A stretch of 64,000 bases of DNA from contig JBBRNX010000014.1 of the NCBI GenBank assembly GCA_038230035.1, positions 1 through 64,000 of the forward strand, in the 5' to 3' direction. Below, in pieces: positions 25,482 to 34,611 of the stretch. The DNA is from Gaiella sp038230035 (GTDB lineage: Bacteria; Actinomycetota; Thermoleophilia; Gaiellales; Gaiellaceae). A program made the translations under genes and the position numbers. The stretch's first letter is position 1. Each line of letters begins with the position of its first letter. Under the pieces are notes generated by a model. The model made no database searches and had not been told where the DNA came from. It saw nothing but the letters and a program-made list of their open reading frames with translations.

Positions 25482-26687
25482 CTAGATGTGCCAGTGGCCG
25501 CCACGTAGCACAGGGACGTGCTCGCCAGCCTCTGTGATGCCGTCGACGTCTAACTCAGGGCTGCCGACCATCAGGTCGACGTGGACTTCGCTCTTGTTCG
25601 CGCGCGCCCGCTCGGTGTCGTCGCCGACCATGAAGTCGTATGCGGTGCCGACAGCGATGTGGCTTGCGGCGTTCTCGTCGATGAGCGTGTCGAGGAAGAC
25701 CGTTTTCAGCGGGCCGATGCGGCCCTCGCCGTCGACGAGCGCCAGCTCGCCAAGGCGGCTTGCTCCTTCGTCCTTGGCGACGACGGCGCGCAGCGCCTCG
25801 GCGCCGCGATCGGCTTCGATCTTCGTGATGCGGCCGTTCTCGAACTCCAAGCGCACGCCGTCGATCATCGAGCCGTACAGCTCCTTCGGCAACGTCGTCG
25901 AGACGTAGCCGTCCGTGCGCGCCGGATCGGGAGTGGTGAACATCTCCTCGCTTGGGAGGTTCGGGTAGTGCTTGAGCCCGTCGGCGCGCTCGAAGTCGGC
26001 CGCGTTCCAGCGCGACGAGCGAAAGAGGCCGACGGTCAGATCCGTTCCCGGGCCGTGCAGTCGGATCGCGTCGAACTGCCGAGCTTGTAGGCGCGCGGCG
26101 GTGGCGGTGAGCGTGGCGAATCGCGCGAGCCACGCGCCGGCCGGATCGTCCGTCTCGAGTCGGCAGACGTGGATCATCGCCCCCCAGAGCCGGTCGAGCG
26201 CCTCGTCGGGCTCGAGCTCCGGGTAGACAGCCCTCGCCCAACCGACCGTCGGACAGGGGACGATGCACCAGTTTGTCGTGCGCCGATTGATGACATCGCC
26301 GGAGTTCGGGAGGTACGGCATCAGATCGCGACCCGCGCGAGCCGGATCGAGGCCGTCCAACGCCTCAGGCGCCGATGGCCCGTTCAGGTTGATCCGCGCC
26401 GCCCCCTCGTCCGACAGCCACTCGAGGCGCTGCATCTGCCAGGGCGGCACGAAGTCGAGCGAATCCTCCGGTGCGAGCGCGATGCGCTGCCGCTTCACCC
26501 ACGGGTCGTACGAGAGGACGTCGACCCACCGGGCTCCGTGCTCGTACGCCGACCGGACGACTTCGCGGGTCAGTTGCTCCTTGTCGGTGCCCGTCGTGAC
26601 GGCCACGATCTGCCCGGGTTGGACGTTGGCTCCGAAGCCGACGGCAAGGTCCGCCAGGCGGCGAATTGCGCTGCTGTGGTCTTGCAC
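25482..26687 (-). CDS. M29-family (thermophilic-type) aminopeptidase
   Basis: 401 residues. The N-terminal domain has LADLAVGFGANVQPGQIVAV and the C-terminal metal site includes YPNLPSEEMFTTPDPARTDG, where the Glu residues bind metal. KEADRG-like EADRGAEALRAVV, LGELALVDGEGRIGPL, DENAASHIAVGTAYDF and NKSEVHVDLMVGSPELDVDG follow. This is the AmpS/AmpT dinuclear metallopeptidase pattern, releasing N-terminal residues from peptides in the cytosol. GTG 26687 lies 35 bases from the divergent pseudouridine synthase. It ends GGHWHI. Confidence 0.93.
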   Translation of the reverse strand: MQDHSSAIRRLADLAVGFGANVQPGQIVAVTTGTDKEQLTREVVRSAYEHGARWVDVLSYDPWVKRQRIALAPEDSLDFVPPWQMQRLEWLSDEGAARINLNGPSAPEALDGLDPARAGRDLMPYLPNSGDVINRRTTNWCIVPCPTVGWARAVYPELEPDEALDRLWGAMIHVCRLETDDPAGAWLARFATLTATAARLQARQFDAIRLHGPGTDLTVGLFRSSRWNAADFERADGLKHYPNLPSEEMFTTPDPARTDGYVSTTLPKELYGSMIDGVRLEFENGRITKIEADRGAEALRAVVAKDEGASRLGELALVDGEGRIGPLKTVFLDTLIDENAASHIAVGTAYDFMVGDDTERARANKSEVHVDLMVGSPELDVDGITEAGEHVPVLRGGHWHI

Positions 26688-26722
26688 GGCGTCGGGAGGG
26701 TACCGGCAGCGACAATGTCCGC

Positions 26723-27418
26723 GTGCGACTGAACGCCTATCTCGCCCGCGCCGGAGTCGCGTCTCGGCGGGCCTCCGACGAGTTGATCAAGGCGGGACGC
26801 GTGCGCGTCAACGGTGCCCCTGGCGAGCTCAACACGGTCGTTCTGGCGAGCGATCGCGTGGAGGTCGACGGACGCCCGGTCGCGAAGCAGACGCTCGCCT
26901 ACGTGCTGCTGAACAAGCCGGCGGGGGTGGTCACGACCGCGCGCGATCCCCAAGGTCGATCAACCGTCGTGTCGCTGGTCGCACACGAGACGCGCGTCGT
27001 GCCCGTCGGCCGGCTGGACGTGGACACGACCGGCGCGCTGCTGCTAACGAACGACGGGCAGCTCGCGCACCAGCTCGCCCATCCGCGCTACGGCGTGGAG
27101 AAAGTGTACGAGGCCGAGGTCGAGGGGAGGCCGACAGCCGCCGCGGTGCGGCGGTTGGCTGCCGGCGTCGAGCTGGACGACGGCCCGACTGCCCCTGCCA
27201 AGGTGCGTCTCCTCGGCCCGTCGCGCTTGGAGATCACGCTTCACGAAGGGCGGAACCACCAAGTGAAACGGATGTGCGAGGCAATAGGCCATCCCGCGCG
27301 GCGCCTGCACCGCAGCCGCTACGCAGGGCTCGATCTCCGCGGGCTGCAACGAGGCGCCTGGCGCGAGCTCACCCGGTCAGAGATCGACGGGTTACGCCAT
27401 CTCGTGGGGCTCTCCTAG
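26723..27418 (+). CDS. rluB: 23S rRNA pseudouridine synthase (RsuA/RluB/E/F family)
   Basis: 231 residues. An N-terminal S4 RNA-binding domain (RLNAYLARAGVASRRASDEL) precedes the catalytic domain, with VGRLDVDTTGALLLTNDG containing the active-site Asp and LHEGRNHQVKRMCEAIGHP at the C-terminal side. It converts uridine to pseudouridine in large-subunit rRNA (RluB-type, close to scpB in many Gram-positives). GTG 26723 gives the expected RLNAYLARAG start; a longer frame overlapping the divergent peptidase is rejected. Confidence 0.92.
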   Translation: MRLNAYLARAGVASRRASDELIKAGRVRVNGAPGELNTVVLASDRVEVDGRPVAKQTLAYVLLNKPAGVVTTARDPQGRSTVVSLVAHETRVVPVGRLDVDTTGALLLTNDGQLAHQLAHPRYGVEKVYEAEVEGRPTAAAVRRLAAGVELDDGPTAPAKVRLLGPSRLEITLHEGRNHQVKRMCEAIGHPARRLHRSRYAGLDLRGLQRGAWRELTRSEIDGLRHLVGLS

Positions 27419-27422
27419 TTCG

Positions 27423-28472
27423 TTACTCGAACCACACGAGCGTTGCGAGAACCACATAGAGCGCGATCAGCGCCATTCCCTCGAAGAGGAGCGCCTCGCC
27501 GTCGCCAGTGATCTGCCAGACCGCGAGCGCTGTCAGCGCCAACGCCCCGAGGAAGACCGGGTTGATCACGAACGTCAGCCGGTGGTCGAACAGCAGCGAG
27601 ACGAGGACGAGCAAAGGGAACAAGAAGCAGGCGATCTGCGCGACGGAGTTCTTGACGACGGAAATAGCAAGGTCTGACTTCTGCTTCAAAGCGAGCTGCA
27701 CCGCGACGACGTTCTCGACCGCGTTGCCCGCGATCGCCACGATCACGAGGCCGGTGAACGGCTTCGAGATGCCGAAGCTCTTGACCGCCGGGTCGATCGC
27801 CGTCACGAACCAGTCCGATACGAGCGCCGCGGCGATCCCCGCGCCCGCCAGAAGACCGAGGGCGGGTGCGAACGGAATCACCGCATGCTTGCTGTCGGCC
27901 GGCTCGGCAGGAATGTCCGAGCGGAGGTACCCGACGAGCCAGGCGCCGTAGACAGCAAGCAGGCAGACCGCACCCACGGCGGAGATCTGCACCTGATGGG
28001 CGCTCGCCTTGTCGCCCACCTGGTCGGAGAGGCCTAGGACTGCGATCAGGAACACGGCGAGCAGGAGCAGCGTGGCCGTGTCGTTCGGCAGCCGGCTGGC
28101 AAAGCGCATCACGCCGTCCTTCGCCGTCGTCGCCCCAGCGACGATCGCGAGGCCGAGCACGAGTAGGGCGTTTGCGAACAGCGAGCCCAGGATGGAGAAC
28201 TGCGCGACGACGGTCTCTCCGGCCCGGAGTGCGAACACGACGATGAAGAGCTCCGGCAGGTTGCCGAGCGTCGACTGCAGAACTCCCGTGATGGCAGGCC
28301 CGAAGCGCGCGCCGACCGACTCTGTGCCGATCCCGATCGCCCAAGCGACGCCGCCGAGAGCGGCACCTGCCACCACGAAGACGATTGCGGGCGTCGCGTT
28401 CGTGTAGTGCAGCACGCCGGCGACGACGGTGAGGGCGAACACGGCGGCCGCGATGAGCCAAGTGCGTGTCAC
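27423..28472 (-). CDS. Ca2+/H+ (CaCA family) cation antiporter
   Basis: 349 residues, about eleven helices in two inverted repeats. Repeat alpha-1 has LGNLPELFIVVFALRAGETV followed by GSLFANALLVLG. Repeat alpha-2 has AIAGNAVENVVAVQLALKQK followed by NSVAQIACFLFPLLVL. The acidic residue in GN-x-x-E is the cation ligand in CAX/ChaA exchangers. It would export Ca2+ or another cation in exchange for protons. GTG 28472 follows the trpS stop by seven bases, so the two are likely co-transcribed. The frame upstream overlaps trpS and is not part of the protein. Confidence 0.9.
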   Translation of the reverse strand: MTRTWLIAAAVFALTVVAGVLHYTNATPAIVFVVAGAALGGVAWAIGIGTESVGARFGPAITGVLQSTLGNLPELFIVVFALRAGETVVAQFSILGSLFANALLVLGLAIVAGATTAKDGVMRFASRLPNDTATLLLLAVFLIAVLGLSDQVGDKASAHQVQISAVGAVCLLAVYGAWLVGYLRSDIPAEPADSKHAVIPFAPALGLLAGAGIAAALVSDWFVTAIDPAVKSFGISKPFTGLVIVAIAGNAVENVVAVQLALKQKSDLAISVVKNSVAQIACFLFPLLVLVSLLFDHRLTFVINPVFLGALALTALAVWQITGDGEALLFEGMALIALYVVLATLVWFE

Positions 28473-28479
28473 GCCCGAC

Positions 28480-29466
28480 TCACCGATCGAACCGCACGAA
28501 GCCCATGTTCGCGTACATCGCCTCGATCGTGGGCTCCGACGCCGCCCGGGCCTTGCCCGCGCCGGCGGCGAGCAGCCGCACCAGCTCGGCCGGGTCGTCG
28601 CGGAGTTCGCGGAATCTCGCCTGGATCGGCTCGACGAGCGCGACGACGGCTTCCCCGACATCCGTCTTGAACTGGCCGTAGCCGGCGTCGGCGTACTCGG
28701 CCTCGATCTGCTCCGGCGTCTGGCCTGTGGCGACGCTGAAGATGTCGATCAGATTCGTCACGCCGGGCTTGTCGTCGCCGCGGCGCACCTCCCGCCCCGA
28801 GTCGGTCACCGCGCTCCGGAACTTCTTGCGGATCACGTCTGGCTCGTCGAGGAGCTTCACGGTTCCCTGCGGCGAGCCGCCGGTCGTCGACATCTTGTTG
28901 GTCGGCTCCTGGAGATCCATGATCCGGGCTCCGACGGTGGGATAGACGCCCTTCGGAACGACGAACGTCTGGCCGAAACGGGAGTTGAACCGCTCGGCGA
29001 CATCGCGCGTGAGCTCGAGATGCTGCCGCTGGTCGTCGCCGATCGGGACGATGTCGGTCTGGTAGAGCAGGATGTCGCCGGCCATCAGCACCGGGTACGT
29101 GAACAGCCCGGACGAGACGAACTCGCGCTGGTCGGACTTCTCCTTGAACTGCGTCATGCGGCCCAACTGGCCGTAGCTGGTCACAGCCGAGAGCAGCCAG
29201 CTCGCCTCGGCGTGCGCGGCGACGTGGCTCTGCGCAAAGACGGTCGAGCGTTCCGGGTCGAGCCCGGTCGCGAGCAGCATCGCGTAGAGGTCGAGCGTGC
29301 GGTCGTGCAGATCGACCGGGTCGTAGTCGGTCGTGATCGAGTGCAGGTCGACGATGCAGAAGAACGCCTCGCCCTGCTCCTGTGTGGCCGCGTACTGGCG
29401 GAAACCGCCGATCAGGTTGCCGAGGTGCTTGTCACCGGTCGGTTGGATGCCCGAGAAGATCCTCAT
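28480..29466 (-). CDS. trpS: Tryptophanyl-tRNA synthetase
   Basis: 328 residues, class I. The HIGH-type motif is SGIQPTGDKHLGNLIGG. GDDQRQHLELTRDVAERFN and the adenylate motif NKMSTT (for KMSKS) are present. It charges tRNA-Trp. The ATG start carries no strong ribosome site. A CaCA antiporter gene follows. Length is normal for the bacterial enzyme. Confidence 0.96.
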   Translation of the reverse strand: MRIFSGIQPTGDKHLGNLIGGFRQYAATQEQGEAFFCIVDLHSITTDYDPVDLHDRTLDLYAMLLATGLDPERSTVFAQSHVAAHAEASWLLSAVTSYGQLGRMTQFKEKSDQREFVSSGLFTYPVLMAGDILLYQTDIVPIGDDQRQHLELTRDVAERFNSRFGQTFVVPKGVYPTVGARIMDLQEPTNKMSTTGGSPQGTVKLLDEPDVIRKKFRSAVTDSGREVRRGDDKPGVTNLIDIFSVATGQTPEQIEAEYADAGYGQFKTDVGEAVVALVEPIQARFRELRDDPAELVRLLAAGAGKARAASEPTIEAMYANMGFVRFDR

Positions 29467-29547
29467 GGTGCTCGATTCTCCCTATTCCGGTGAGAGCATG
29501 GCGAAATGACCTGATGGCGCGGCGGACGGCGCTGTTATGAATCGGCT

Positions 29548-30198
29548 GTGCTCGAGTTGCGGCTTACCGGCCTCTACCGCTTCCTGCTCGCTGAGCTTCC
29601 TCCGCCGCCCGCTCGGCTACTCGAGATCGGCTGTGGCGACGGCGAACTGGCCCGCGCGCTCGCTCATGCCGGCTATCAGGTCACGGCCGTCGATCCGAGA
29701 GCACCTGACGGCGAGATCTTCCTTCGAGGTCGGTTGGAGGACTTCTCAGATGACGGTGGTTTCGACGCCGTTCTCGCCAGCCTCTCTCTTCATCACATCG
29801 AAGACTTCGCCTCGGCACTCGACAAGATCGTTGGCCTTCTTCGGCTCGGTGGTGTCCTGGTGCTCGAGGAGTTCGCGAAGGAGCGTCTCTCCGGGCCGAC
29901 GGCTCGCTGGTACTAACACCAACGACAGGCCCGTGCCACTGTCGGCGCCGAGCCGCTGCCCGACGACTTCGAGCGGTGGGAAGGGGCGTGGGCGGAAAGC
30001 CATGCAGATGTCCACCCCTATGCAGAGATGCGGCCCGAGCTCGATGGGCGGTTCGCGGAGCGCTTGTTCACCTGGACGCCGTACCTCTACAGCTACTGGC
30101 TCGACGACTTGTTGGAACCGCTCGAGCGGAAGCTGATCGCCGATGGGGCGATCCAGGCGACCGGCTTCCGCTACGTCGGGGAGCCGAAGGGCACCTAA
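29548..30198 (+). pseudogene. Class I SAM-dependent methyltransferase interrupted by an in-frame stop
   Basis: The first 122 residues carry a SAM site (LLEIGCGDGELARALAHAG, then VTAVDPR) and DAVLASLSLHHIEDFASALD, and end at TAA 29914-29916. The same frame then stays open for 93 more codons with convincing protein sequence (LPDDFERWEGAWAESHADVH, FTWTPYLYSYWLDDLLEPLE, ATGFRYVGEPKG) up to TAA 30196. A complete family member would span all of this (about 216 codons), so a single stop codon appears to have split it. A sequencing error, read-through or a true loss of function are all possible. The start is GTG 29548. Confidence 0.75.
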
Positions 30199-30218
30199 GT
30201 CGCTGCCGAAGTCGCAAC

Positions 30219-30224
30219 TAGACT
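30219..30224 (+). promoter_or_regulatory. -10 box TAGACT of the aromatic operon
   Basis: TAGACT ends 7 bases before GTG 30232, consistent with leaderless transcription of the DAHP synthase-tyrA-aroA-cmk-plsC-der-gpsA run. Confidence 0.55.
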
Positions 30225-30231
30225 GGGCTTT

Positions 30232-31584
30232 GTGGCAGTGACAAAACCCACCTGGGCGCCTGATTCCTGGCGTGGTTTCGCTGCTGCACAGCAGCCTGAC
30301 TGGCCGGATTCGGACGCGGTCGCGAGCGTGCGCGAACGGCTCCGCGAGGTGCCTGTGCTCGTGTTCGCGGGCGAAGCGCGCGACCTCACTGCGTCACTCG
30401 CCGAGGTCGTCGAAGGCCGCGCCTTCCTGCTCCAGGCGGGCGACTGCGTCGAGTCGTTCCGCGAGACCTCGTCGGTCGCGATTCGCGAGAAGCTCCGGGT
30501 GCTCCTGCAGATGGCGGCGGTGCTGACGTTCGGCTCCCAGGTTCCGGTTGTGAAGGTGGGGCGGATCGCCGGTCAGTTCGCGAAGCCGCGCAGCTCGGCG
30601 ACCGAAATCGTGGACGGTGTCGAGCTTGCGTCGTTCCGCGGCCACACCGTCCACTCCGACGAGCCGACTGCCGCGGCCCGTGTGCCAGACCCGGAGCGCA
30701 TGCTGCAGGGCTACTACCAAGCCGCCGCAACGCTCAACCTCCTGCGCGCGTTCACGAAGGGCGGCTTCGCCGACCTGACCCGCGTCCATACCTGGAACCA
30801 GGAGTTTGTTGCCAGCTCGCCACAGGGACAGCGCTACGAGGCGCTCGCCAACGAGATCGGCCGCGCGTTGCGCTTCATGGAGGCGATCGGCATCGAGCTG
30901 GCGCGTGAGCGCTCGCTGCACGAGGTCAACGTCTGGACCAGCCATGAAGGGCTGCTGCTCGACTACGAGGAGCCGCTCTGCCGCCAGGACTCGCTCACGG
31001 GCGACTGGTACGACTGCTCGGCCCACATGCTCTGGATCGGTGAACGGACACGCGATCTGGCAGGCGCGCACGTCGAGTTCTTCGCGGGGGTGCACAACCC
31101 GATCGGCGTGAAGCTCGGGCCGACCGCGAGCGTCGACGAGGTCGTCGGGCTGTGCGAACGGCTCAATCCGCTGCGGGCACCTGGGCGGCTGACCCTCGTC
31201 ACCCGCATGGGGGCAGGTCGCGTGCTCGGCCTGTTGCCGCCGCTCCTCGCCGGTGTTCGCGACGCGGGTCATCCGGTTGCGTGGGTCTGCGACCCGATGC
31301 ACGCCAACACGTTCGCGTCGGGGTCCGGCCGCAAGACGCGCCGCTTCGACGACGTGATGGCGGAGCTCGACGGCTTCTTCGCAGCGCATCGCGAGGTTGG
31401 GACGTGGCCGGGCGGTGTCCACATCGAGTTCACGGGTGAGGACGTCACGGAGTGCCTCGGCGGCTCGGAGGCCGTGCTAGAGGATCAGCTCGACCATCGC
31501 TACGAGACGCTCTGCGACCCGCGGCTGAACGCGAGACAGGCGCTCGACCTCGCATTTCGCGTGGCCGAGCTGATGCGCGGCTGA
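30232..31584 (+). CDS. aroG: 3-deoxy-7-phosphoheptulonate synthase, class II
   Basis: 450 residues, the plant/Mycobacterium-type (AroA-II) enzyme. Characteristic segments are WRGFAAAQQPDWPD, LLQAGDCVESF, VPVVKVGRIAGQFAKPRS, HEGLLLDYEEPL, FFAGVHNPIGVKLGPTA and WVCDPMHANTF. It condenses phosphoenolpyruvate with erythrose 4-phosphate as the first step of the shikimate pathway; the Cys in AGDC and the His/Glu/Asp of later motifs bind metal. It heads the operon with tyrA and aroA. GTG 30238 two codons on is an alternative start. Confidence 0.96.
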   Translation: MAVTKPTWAPDSWRGFAAAQQPDWPDSDAVASVRERLREVPVLVFAGEARDLTASLAEVVEGRAFLLQAGDCVESFRETSSVAIREKLRVLLQMAAVLTFGSQVPVVKVGRIAGQFAKPRSSATEIVDGVELASFRGHTVHSDEPTAAARVPDPERMLQGYYQAAATLNLLRAFTKGGFADLTRVHTWNQEFVASSPQGQRYEALANEIGRALRFMEAIGIELARERSLHEVNVWTSHEGLLLDYEEPLCRQDSLTGDWYDCSAHMLWIGERTRDLAGAHVEFFAGVHNPIGVKLGPTASVDEVVGLCERLNPLRAPGRLTLVTRMGAGRVLGLLPPLLAGVRDAGHPVAWVCDPMHANTFASGSGRKTRRFDDVMAELDGFFAAHREVGTWPGGVHIEFTGEDVTECLGGSEAVLEDQLDHRYETLCDPRLNARQALDLAFRVAELMRG

Positions 31585-32687
31585 TGGCTGCTTCCCTCCG
31601 GTCGCTTGCCGTCGTCGGGACGGGTCTGATCGGCGCGTCCGCGGGGCTGGCCGCCCGGCGGTCCGGAATCACGCGCGTGAGCGGCTGGGATCCCGATCCA
31701 GAAGCGCTGCGGGTTGCCGCTGAGCGGGAGGCGGTTGAGGCGGCGGGCTCACTCGCAGAGGCGGTCTCGGGCGCAGACCTCGTGCTCGTCGCCGTGCCGG
31801 TCGCCGAACTGCCTGCACAGGTGCGAGCGACGCTCGACCTGGTTGCCGACGAAAGCACCGTCACCGACGTCGGCTCGACGAAAGGACCGGTGTGCGCGGC
31901 GGCGGGCGGAGATGTGCGCTTTATCGGCGGCCACCCGATCTGCGGCGCCGAGACCCGAGGGCCGGCGCGTGCGACCGCCGAGCTCTTCGAGGACGCGACC
32001 TGGTTCCTCACGCCTCTCGCCGGGACGGCGCCTGAGCGCTTCCGCACCGTGCACGGGTTCGTCACGGCGCTCGGCGGTCGGCCGGTGGCGATCGACCCCG
32101 GGGCACACGATCGGCTCGTCTCGGTGACGAGCCACCTGCCGCATGCGCTGGCAAATCTCCTGCTGAATCAGGCGGGAGCGACCCGCGTCGATGGCCACGA
32201 TCCACTCGCCGCAGCAGGCGGCTCGCTGCGCGACATGACCAGGATCGCCGGCGCGAACCCGCGGATCTGGGTCGACATCTTCCTCGACAACCGCGAGGCG
32301 CTGGCCGCGGCGCTCGCCGAGCACCGTGGACGCGTCGAGCAGCTCGAGGCAGCGCTCGAGCGCAGCGACGGTGGTTTCCTTGCGCGCTGGATCGCGGAGG
32401 CCGGCGGTAACCGGTTGCGCGTGCTCGGCACCGCGTACGAGGACCCGGGCGCGCTGCAACGCCTCCGGATCCACATTCCCGATCGGCCTAACGTACTCGC
32501 CGGGATCTTCCAGGCTCTCGGCGCGGAGCGGATCAACGTCGAGGACTTCGAGATGGAGCACCTCTCGAGTGAGCGCGGCGGCACGCTCACCGTGCTCGTC
32601 GCCGGTGAAGCCGAAGCCGCCCGCGCAGTCGCGCTGCTCGAGGCGCAGGGGTACGGCGTAGTCGCGGCTCCGGTGATCGACGAATGA
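31584..32687 (+). CDS. tyrA: Prephenate dehydrogenase with C-terminal ACT domain
   Basis: 367 residues. The NAD-binding fold has SLAVVGTGLIGASAGLAARR and VTDVGSTKGPVC. The catalytic region has FIGGHPICGAETRGP and VTSHLPHALANLL. A C-terminal ACT domain (LRIHIPDRPNVLAGIFQALG) probably senses tyrosine or another amino acid. The enzyme oxidatively decarboxylates prephenate to 4-hydroxyphenylpyruvate. ATG 31584 overlaps the upstream TGA by one base. Confidence 0.95.
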   Translation: MAASLRSLAVVGTGLIGASAGLAARRSGITRVSGWDPDPEALRVAAEREAVEAAGSLAEAVSGADLVLVAVPVAELPAQVRATLDLVADESTVTDVGSTKGPVCAAAGGDVRFIGGHPICGAETRGPARATAELFEDATWFLTPLAGTAPERFRTVHGFVTALGGRPVAIDPGAHDRLVSVTSHLPHALANLLLNQAGATRVDGHDPLAAAGGSLRDMTRIAGANPRIWVDIFLDNREALAAALAEHRGRVEQLEAALERSDGGFLARWIAEAGGNRLRVLGTAYEDPGALQRLRIHIPDRPNVLAGIFQALGAERINVEDFEMEHLSSERGGTLTVLVAGEAEAARAVALLEAQGYGVVAAPVIDE

Positions 32688-33985
32688 CGCACCTCGTCGA
32701 GCCGCTCGTCACGCTTCGGGGGGCGATCGCCGTGCCGAGCGTTAAGGGGATCTGCCAGCGCGGCGTGCTCCTCGGCGCCGTCGCAGACGGGGACTCGGAG
32801 ATCCGCGGCTTCGGTCGTGCAGCCGACACGGAGTCGGCGATCTCCGTGGTTCGTCAGCTCGGCGTCGGCGTGACCGACGTTGCCGACGACGTCGTGCGGA
32901 TTCAGGGCCGCGGGCTGCGCGGGCTCGTCGCGCCGGGTGATCCGCTCGATTGCGGGAACGCCGGCACGGTAATGCGGCTCCTTGCGGGCATCCTCGCGGG
33001 CCAGGAAGGCGAGTTCACACTCACTGGCGACGAGTCGCTCTCGTCGCGTCCACAGGAGCGGATCGCGGTGCCGCTCCGCCAGATGGGTACGGCATTCGAG
33101 TCGACCGACGGGCACGCGCCGCTCACGATTCGGGGCGGCGAGCTGAGCCCGACCGAGTACGAGCTGCCCATCGCGAGCGCTCAGGTGAAGTCGGCGATTC
33201 TCCTCGCCGGCTTGTTCGCCAACGGAGGCCCGACCACAGTGGTCGAGCCGGCCGTGACGCGCGACCACAGCGAGCGCATGCTCAGTGCGATGGGTGTGCG
33301 CGTAACCCGGGGGAAGGGTCGGTCGAGCGTGTGGCCCGTCGAGCGCCTCGAGCCGCTTTCGATTGACGTTCCCGGCGACATCTCCTCGGCGGCGCCGTTC
33401 ATCGTCGCCGCGACGCTGCTGCCCGATGCCGATCTCCACATCCGGGAGGTGAACGTCAACCCGACGCGCACCGGCCTTCTCGACGTCCTGCAGCGAATGG
33501 GAGGGCGCGTTGCCGTCTACAACCGCCGCACCGTGAGCGGCGAGCCGGTCGCCGATCTCGAGGTGAAGTACTCGGAGCTGACGGCGACCGACGTCTACGG
33601 ACCCGAGGTGCCGCTGCTGGTCGACGAACTACCGCTCGTGTGCCTGCTCGCGTCGATGGCGCGCGGGGAGAGTCGCATCCGCGGCGCGGAGGAGCTGCGC
33701 GCGAAGGAGACCGACCGGATCGAGTCGACCACCGAGGCGTTGCGGGCGGTTGGCTCACACATTCGCGCGACCGACGACGGCTTCCGCATCCGCGGCGTCC
33801 CGACGCGCATCCGTGGGGGAGTCGTCGACAGCCGCGGCGACCACCGGATCGCGATGCTGGGCGCGATCGCCGGGCTCGTCTCAGCCGACGGCGTCGAGAT
33901 CGAGGACGCCGAGTCCGTCGCCGTGAGCTTCCCCGGTTTCTTCGACCTTCTCGACTCGCTGCGCGCGACCTCGGTCAGCGCATGA
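32684..33985 (+). CDS. aroA: 3-phosphoshikimate 1-carboxyvinyltransferase (EPSP synthase)
   Basis: 433 residues in two repeated domains. Recognisable motifs are DPLDCGNAGTVMRLLAGILA, LPIASAQVKSAILLAGL, VTRDHSERML, LRAKETDRI and SRGDHRIAM. The N-terminal loop reads VPSVKGICQRGVLLGA where most enzymes have PGDKSISHRALLLGA, so the catalytic Lys and the Arg are kept but the usual Ser after Lys is Gly. It joins shikimate 3-phosphate and phosphoenolpyruvate. ATGA overlaps on both sides place it firmly in the operon. Confidence 0.94.
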   Translation: MTHLVEPLVTLRGAIAVPSVKGICQRGVLLGAVADGDSEIRGFGRAADTESAISVVRQLGVGVTDVADDVVRIQGRGLRGLVAPGDPLDCGNAGTVMRLLAGILAGQEGEFTLTGDESLSSRPQERIAVPLRQMGTAFESTDGHAPLTIRGGELSPTEYELPIASAQVKSAILLAGLFANGGPTTVVEPAVTRDHSERMLSAMGVRVTRGKGRSSVWPVERLEPLSIDVPGDISSAAPFIVAATLLPDADLHIREVNVNPTRTGLLDVLQRMGGRVAVYNRRTVSGEPVADLEVKYSELTATDVYGPEVPLLVDELPLVCLLASMARGESRIRGAEELRAKETDRIESTTEALRAVGSHIRATDDGFRIRGVPTRIRGGVVDSRGDHRIAMLGAIAGLVSADGVEIEDAESVAVSFPGFFDLLDSLRATSVSA

Positions 33986-34611
33986 TCGTCGCCATCGACG
34001 GCCCCGCGGGGGCGGGCAAGAGCACAACGGCTCGGGCGCTCGCGGAGCGGCTCGGCTTCCGCTATCTCGACACCGGCGCGATGTACCGCGCGCTGACGTG
34101 GCTTGCTCTGCAGCGCGAAATCCCTCTCGACCGGGGCCGCGTGCTTGCCGAGCTCGCGAGCACCCATCCGGTGGAGTTCGACGAGCGCGGCCGCGTGATG
34201 ATCGACGGCACCGACGTGACGGCGTCGGTTCGTGAGCTGCGAATCGACCGCGTCGTCCCTGTCGTCGCGAGACATCCGGAGGTGCGTGAGGTGATGCGAG
34301 ACCGACAGCGCGCGCTCGGGGCGGTCGGCGACGTCGTGATCGAAGGCCGCGACATCGGCGCTGTCGTGGCTCCGGACGCCGCGGTCAAGGTCTACCTCGA
34401 GGCCGACCCGCAGGAGCGCGCCCGCCGCCGTGTCGCGGAGCGGCCGGGGATCGGCGCCGACGCTCTCGTCACCGATCTCAAGCTGCGCGACTCGCGCGAT
34501 GCGGTCAACACCCATCTCGCCGAGGGCGCGATCGTGATCGACACCACCGGGCTTTCGATCGACGATGTCGTCGCGCGTATCGCCGGGATCGTCGAGGAGC
34601 GCCGCGGATGA
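33982..34611 (+). CDS. cmk: Cytidylate kinase
   Basis: 209 residues. The P-loop is IDGPAGAGKSTTARALAERL, then FRYLDTGAMYRALTWLAL (the CMP-binding YLDTGAMYR motif), GRDIGAVVAPDAAVKVYLEA and LKLRDSRDAVNTHLAEGAIV. It phosphorylates CMP and dCMP. ATG 33982 overlaps the aroA stop; a longer frame starts inside aroA and is not used. The aroA-cmk junction is common in Gram-positives. Confidence 0.96.
   Translation: MIVAIDGPAGAGKSTTARALAERLGFRYLDTGAMYRALTWLALQREIPLDRGRVLAELASTHPVEFDERGRVMIDGTDVTASVRELRIDRVVPVVARHPEVREVMRDRQRALGAVGDVVIEGRDIGAVVAPDAAVKVYLEADPQERARRRVAERPGIGADALVTDLKLRDSRDAVNTHLAEGAIVIDTTGLSIDDVVARIAGIVEERRG

Noticed and set aside
28473..28661. N-terminal extension of the cation antiporter
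   Set aside because: It overlaps the trpS 3' end antisense-free in a Ser/Arg-rich frame; GTG 28472 right after trpS gives a normal antiporter N terminus.
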